DNA from: an uncultured Rhodospirillaceae bacterium
GTDB lineage: Bacteria > Pseudomonadota > Alphaproteobacteria > Rhodospirillales > Casp-alpha2
Direction: 5' to 3'
Length of the DNA stretch: 64,000 nucleotides
Assembly: GCA_913030825.1 (NCBI GenBank)
Contig: CAJWCU010000002.1
Span: forward strand, 235,155 to 299,154
Positions 61,157 to 64,000 of this stretch are shown piece by piece (the first letter of the stretch is position 1; each line of letters starts with the position of its first letter). Made by a program: the position numbers and the translations under genes. The notes beneath the pieces are model-generated. The model did no database searches, was not told the DNA's origin, and saw nothing but the letters and a program-made list of their open reading frames with translations.

Positions 61157-61424
61157 CTATCGGCACTGGCCTCTGCCCTGGAAGTCTTCCCGCGTAGAAC
61201 GTCCTGACGTGCTCCAACTGCGTAGACTTGTCCGTTGGCCAGCCGGGGGCCTGGTCGAGATACGCACTGGCGCGGTCAAGTGCGTCAGCCAAACGCAGGC
61301 CTGCGTTTTGTGCCGCGTCTAGGTACTTAATGGCTCGTTTCTCATCGAAAGCATGTACGGCGAAGGGGGCGGTCTGGTGAGCGAAACCACCGCCTATGAG
61401 TCGAATCCATTCGCTCCATTCCAT
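61149..61424 (-). CDS. Unknown 91-aa soluble protein
   Basis: Begins MEWSEWIRLIGGGFAHQTAP and carries an Ala/Asp helix (RAIKYLDAAQNAGLRLADAL, DRASAYLDQAPGW). No recognised domain. First gene of a two-gene minus-strand unit divergent from hamAB; it might be an accessory gene of the defence segment, but nothing proves that. Confidence 0.6.
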   Translation of the reverse strand: MEWSEWIRLIGGGFAHQTAPFAVHAFDEKRAIKYLDAAQNAGLRLADALDRASAYLDQAPGWPTDKSTQLEHVRTFYAGRLPGQRPVPIDA

Positions 61425-61749
61425 CGGGGCGGGTCTCCTATCTTAAATTTCCAATGAACGTCTTTTACGTGTACGGCGATAGACATTCCATAAATAATAA
61501 GGTGGGTGCTTCGCACCCGGACACTAGCAAAGAGCGGGGTAGCAAGGGCAAGGAGGTTCCGAACGAGGGCTCCCTTTGGGAGACGTTTGGATGTCTTGTT
61601 CTTTAAGAGGACGCTGTCCTCAGAAAGTTAGCATAGTCAGTCGAGCGGCCCATGGCGACGAGAGAAATAAATTTCTATTTTGTAGTGTGATATAATATAT
61701 CGCATGCGGCGGCGTTTTTCATACTAGATGATGTGTATTTCGTTGAATT
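61425..61749. other. AT-rich intergenic region with hairpins
   Basis: 325 bases between divergent genes. Three local hairpins: GGGTGC-TTC-GCACCC (61504-61518), CTCCC-TTT-GGGAG (around 61570-61582) and GAGGAC-GCT-GTCCTC (61607-61621). An AT-rich stretch (61660-61705) with TATAAT at 61691 could hold the hamA promoter. A small structured RNA is possible but not shown. Confidence 0.4.
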
Positions 61750-62715
61750 TTGGCATGGAGAGTGAAGCTGTCTGAACTTTCACCAAATGATCTAGAACAA
61801 ATCGTCGCTGGCGATCCAGGTGAGCTCGACGTGCATCTTCAGTTAGTTGAACGGGATGTCCAAATTGATGGGTGCAACATTGCCGTTCATTGCCATTGCC
61901 TGACGGTCGACGCGAATGGACGGGTCAAGCCGAAACGCCTTGCTGAGTTCCTTCGAAATGCGATTGCAGATTATGCAATTCCAAAGTCTCGCATGGATGC
62001 CGCAAGGGAAAGAGACTTGGAGTTCAAGTCATCAAGTGCAGTCTCTGCGCTTCACCATGAAGCTATTGGAGCGTTTACTGATTTAACGAAGACAGGAGAA
62101 GGAGGAGAAATGCTTCTCTATCTCCTGGCGGAACGCTTCCTCGGACTGCCGCAGGTTCTTTGCAAGATGGATTTAAAGACGGATTCGCACATGCATTATC
62201 ATGGAGCGGATGGCGTGTATGCGAGCGTAACAAAGGATGGTGTTCTCAAGCTATTTTGGGGAGAATCCAAGATATATGGAGACGCGACAACTGCTATTCG
62301 CGACTGCCTAAAGTCTCTAGCTCCGTTCCTCAGAGAAGAAGAACACGAAGGCGCATCGAGAGAGAGAGACCTAATTTTATTAAGTGATAAAGCGGATCTC
62401 AACGACGCCCAATTGACGGCAGCCTTTAAGAAATATTTCGATAAAAAATCGCCGCTTTCAAATCGTGTTAAGTACTGTGGCGTCGCGCTTATTGGCTTTG
62501 ATGCTGACTTCTACTCGAAAGACGATGGGAAAAATTTAGCTGACGAAATCGCTCAAGCGGCACGAGATGAAATACCGAATTGGATAAATAATGTTTCAAA
62601 TAGGTTAGTGGCAGAAAAACTTCAACATTTTGAAATCCAGTTCTTTTGCGTACCAGTACCATCAGCAGAAGGATTCAGAACAGCATTCCTTGAAGCTTTG
62701 GGGCTGGCGAAATGA
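61750..62715 (+). CDS. hamA: Hachiman defence protein HamA (DUF1837 nuclease)
   Basis: 321 aa from TTG 61750; GTG 61762 is also possible, and neither has a good Shine-Dalgarno. DUF1837 landmarks: GAFTDLTKTGEGGEMLLYLLAE, KMDLKTDSHMHYHGADGVYA and LFWGESKIYGD. The Asp in HGADG and the E-x-K in GESK form a PD-(D/E)xK-type nuclease site. In Hachiman the HamA nuclease is held by the HamB helicase and released on phage infection. The gene overlaps hamB (ATGA). Codon use is more AT-rich than in the copper genes. Confidence 0.88.
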   Translation: MAWRVKLSELSPNDLEQIVAGDPGELDVHLQLVERDVQIDGCNIAVHCHCLTVDANGRVKPKRLAEFLRNAIADYAIPKSRMDAARERDLEFKSSSAVSALHHEAIGAFTDLTKTGEGGEMLLYLLAERFLGLPQVLCKMDLKTDSHMHYHGADGVYASVTKDGVLKLFWGESKIYGDATTAIRDCLKSLAPFLREEEHEGASRERDLILLSDKADLNDAQLTAAFKKYFDKKSPLSNRVKYCGVALIGFDADFYSKDDGKNLADEIAQAARDEIPNWINNVSNRLVAEKLQHFEIQFFCVPVPSAEGFRTAFLEALGLAK

Positions 62716-63948
62716 GTGCGAGCGAATTTTTCGATTGGCTAGTTTCAGAGGCGATCAGTGCTGACGTATTGAAGTTAACACAGCTAACAGTAGCTTCAGA
62801 GATCGATAATCTTTCGGCGAGCTTCGAATGCGAAGATTTGGAGGCTGAATTCGACTGGGAGCGACTTCTGCTCGCAGGAAGTATGCTGGCCAAGTCTGAA
62901 AAGAGAGGGCACAAAGAAGTCGCCCTGAGAGTGGCTACTGCTGCGATCTCGCTTAATACGAGATCTGTCGTAAAAGACGCAGGCGCAATTCTATTAGAGA
63001 AACTATCCAATCACAGATCCGCAGAATTGGCAGCAGAACGCAATTTGATCGCTTCCGATCGAAGTTCCAGACTTGGTGCCACAATGCGTTTAGAGGCATA
63101 CCGCAGAAAGTTTGAGAACTCGGTGCTAATAAAGTCTGATGGCTCATGGCTCAATGTGAACGAGTTTCAGAGAGAATTCTGGAAGGGTGCATCTTCTGAT
63201 GGATCGTGGCTTTCTGCGTCTGCGCCTACTGCTTCAGGGAAAACATTTCTCGTGCTTCAGTGGCTTGTTGACAGCATGGGCACGAGTAAAAAGAAAGTAG
63301 CAATATATCTAGCCCCCACAAGGGCCCTTGTTACCGAGATTTCTAATAGCCTTTTGAAAATTCTCAACGGGTCAGAAAAAATTGAAGTTTCGTCACTGCC
63401 GTTAAAAGAAAAATATTTATCCGCGATTTCTAGTGAGAAAAAAATTGTATTTGTATTTACCCAAGAGCGGCTGCACTTGTTGGCTAATGGGCTTGATGAT
63501 CAAGTCGACGTCGACCTCCTTATCGTTGATGAGGCTCATAAAATTGGAGACCATCACAGAGGGGTAATTTTACAAGACGCGATTGAACGAATTTCTCGAG
63601 CAAGCACTAAGATAAAAATAATTTTTGTTAGCCCGGCAACTCAAAATCCAAGTGAACTTCTGGAAGATGCTCCGGAGGGCGTGGCAAGAATTGAGGTCGA
63701 TAGCGATATCCCGACTGTCCTTCAGAATGTACTTTTAGCAGATCAAGTGCCTAGAAAGCCCAAAGAATGGGGGCTTCGATTGATGTTGGATGAAGAGACT
63801 GTGCCAATTGGTGTTTTGAACCTGGGAAACAAACCCGCAGGCGTCAAAAAACAGTTGGCCTTTGTAGCGGCTGCCGCAGGAGAACGTGGAGGCACACTTG
63901 TCTACTGCAATGGAGCGGCGGAAGCAGAAGAAATCGCATTGCTCATTA
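62712..63948 (+). pseudogene. hamB: Hachiman helicase HamB, truncated by an insertion sequence
   Basis: About 412 codons of an SF2 helicase: N-terminal helical region, Walker A SAPTASGKTFLVLQW, YLAPTRALVTEI, VFTQERLHLLAN, Walker B DLLIVDEAHKIGDHH, and motif III IFVSPATQNP. Helicase domain 2 begins (GTLVYCNGAAEAEEIALLI) and then stops. All three forward frames close within 40 bases, and the opposite strand there encodes the end of an IS transposase. HamB is usually more than twice this length. The remaining part, if present, should lie beyond the IS. Confidence 0.82.
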
Positions 63949-64000
63949 GGCTCCGGACTCATAACCAGTAGCAGACTGTAGCGGCGAGACAGACGGCGGC
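63949..64000 (-). mobile_element. IS5-family-like insertion sequence, end fragment
   Basis: Homology to HamB ends at CTCATTA (63942-63948); GGCTCCGGACTCATAA then starts foreign sequence, probably the terminal inverted repeat. The element continues past the window, so the other end and target duplication are unseen. Family inferred from the transposase C-terminus. Confidence 0.62.
63959..64000 (-). CDS. Transposase C-terminus, IS5-family-like
   Basis: The minus strand encodes AAVCLAATVCYWL followed by stop TGA (63961-63959). Short hydrophobic ends of the AAV-LAATV-x-WL type close many alphaproteobacterial IS5-family transposases. Only 13 residues are visible. Confidence 0.6.
   Translation of the reverse strand, partial: AAVCLAATVCYWL

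Noticed and set aside
63940..64000. A tRNA at the right edge (CTCATAA looks like a Met anticodon loop)
   Set aside because: Flanking bases do not form an anticodon stem; the opposite strand gives a better reading as a transposase end.

Overview
The window is about 64 kb of a Gram-negative, probably alphaproteobacterial (Rhodospirillales-like) genome. The reasons are the GC-rich coding style, a TRAP transporter, class I PHA synthase, DUF3141 and DUF5676 proteins, and gene sets of the cutF-cutO type. Almost all of it is a metal-handling island centred on copper. No rRNA, tRNA or CRISPR array is visible.

Layout. (1) 1-5.5 kb, minus strand: a Hg-geometry MerR regulator, a thioredoxin-MerC-like fusion, a small thioredoxin, a CzcI/CutF-like small exported protein and a cusCBA-type RND efflux operon whose pump gene runs off the left edge. 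(2) 5.6-11.8 kb, plus strand: a CutF-like leader protein, a Tat-exported multicopper oxidase, c-type cytochromes, a DUF411 copper chaperone, three thioredoxin-fold redox proteins (DsbE-like, TlpA-like, SCO) and a broken PCuAC copper chaperone. (3) 12-22.9 kb: a methyltransferase, a Met-rich repeat protein, a TRAP transporter with an odd C-terminal fusion, lspA, a CDF metal exporter with its divergent MerR regulator, a K+ channel, a DMT exporter, a lycopene-cyclase-like protein and a DUF6629 protein. (4) 23-32 kb: YHS/DUF5676 proteins, a decayed MBL-fold/PRPP-synthetase pair, then DUF3141, acetate kinase, phosphotransacetylase, PHA synthase and enoyl-ACP reductase. (5) 32-42.8 kb: a beta-propeller protein, DUF2933, a methyltransferase-like membrane protein, an orphan Rieske protein, cytochrome c, NhaA, a lipoprotein, an APC permease, a Cu+ P-type ATPase, CueR, cytochrome c and a SHOCT protein. 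(6) 42.9-53.3 kb: cupredoxin, copAB, another multicopper oxidase, TVP38, a two-component system, a porin and a His-rich repeat protein. (7) 53.5-60.2 kb: a second CzcI/CutF-like gene and a czcCBA-type RND operon with a lipoprotein. (8) 60.6-64 kb: an AT-richer defence segment with hamA and a hamB cut short by an insertion sequence.

Two regulatory patterns tie the island together. First, eight near-identical MerR/CueR-type promoters (TTGACC, exactly 19 bases, then a -10) with a CTCC...GGAG dyad precede separate transcription units. One unit contains the only CueR-like gene, one the two-component system, and one the acetate/PHA genes. Second, three of four small exported Cys/His proteins end in a Pro-Pro-Lys/Arg motif just before the stop, and the bases at the stop are perfectly complementary (8-11 bp) to the Shine-Dalgarno region of the next gene. 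This is the layout described for the copper-sensing nascent-chain switch cutF-cutO of Rhodobacter capsulatus. Here it appears in front of a multicopper oxidase and also in front of two RND efflux operons. I consider this the most interesting signal in the window.
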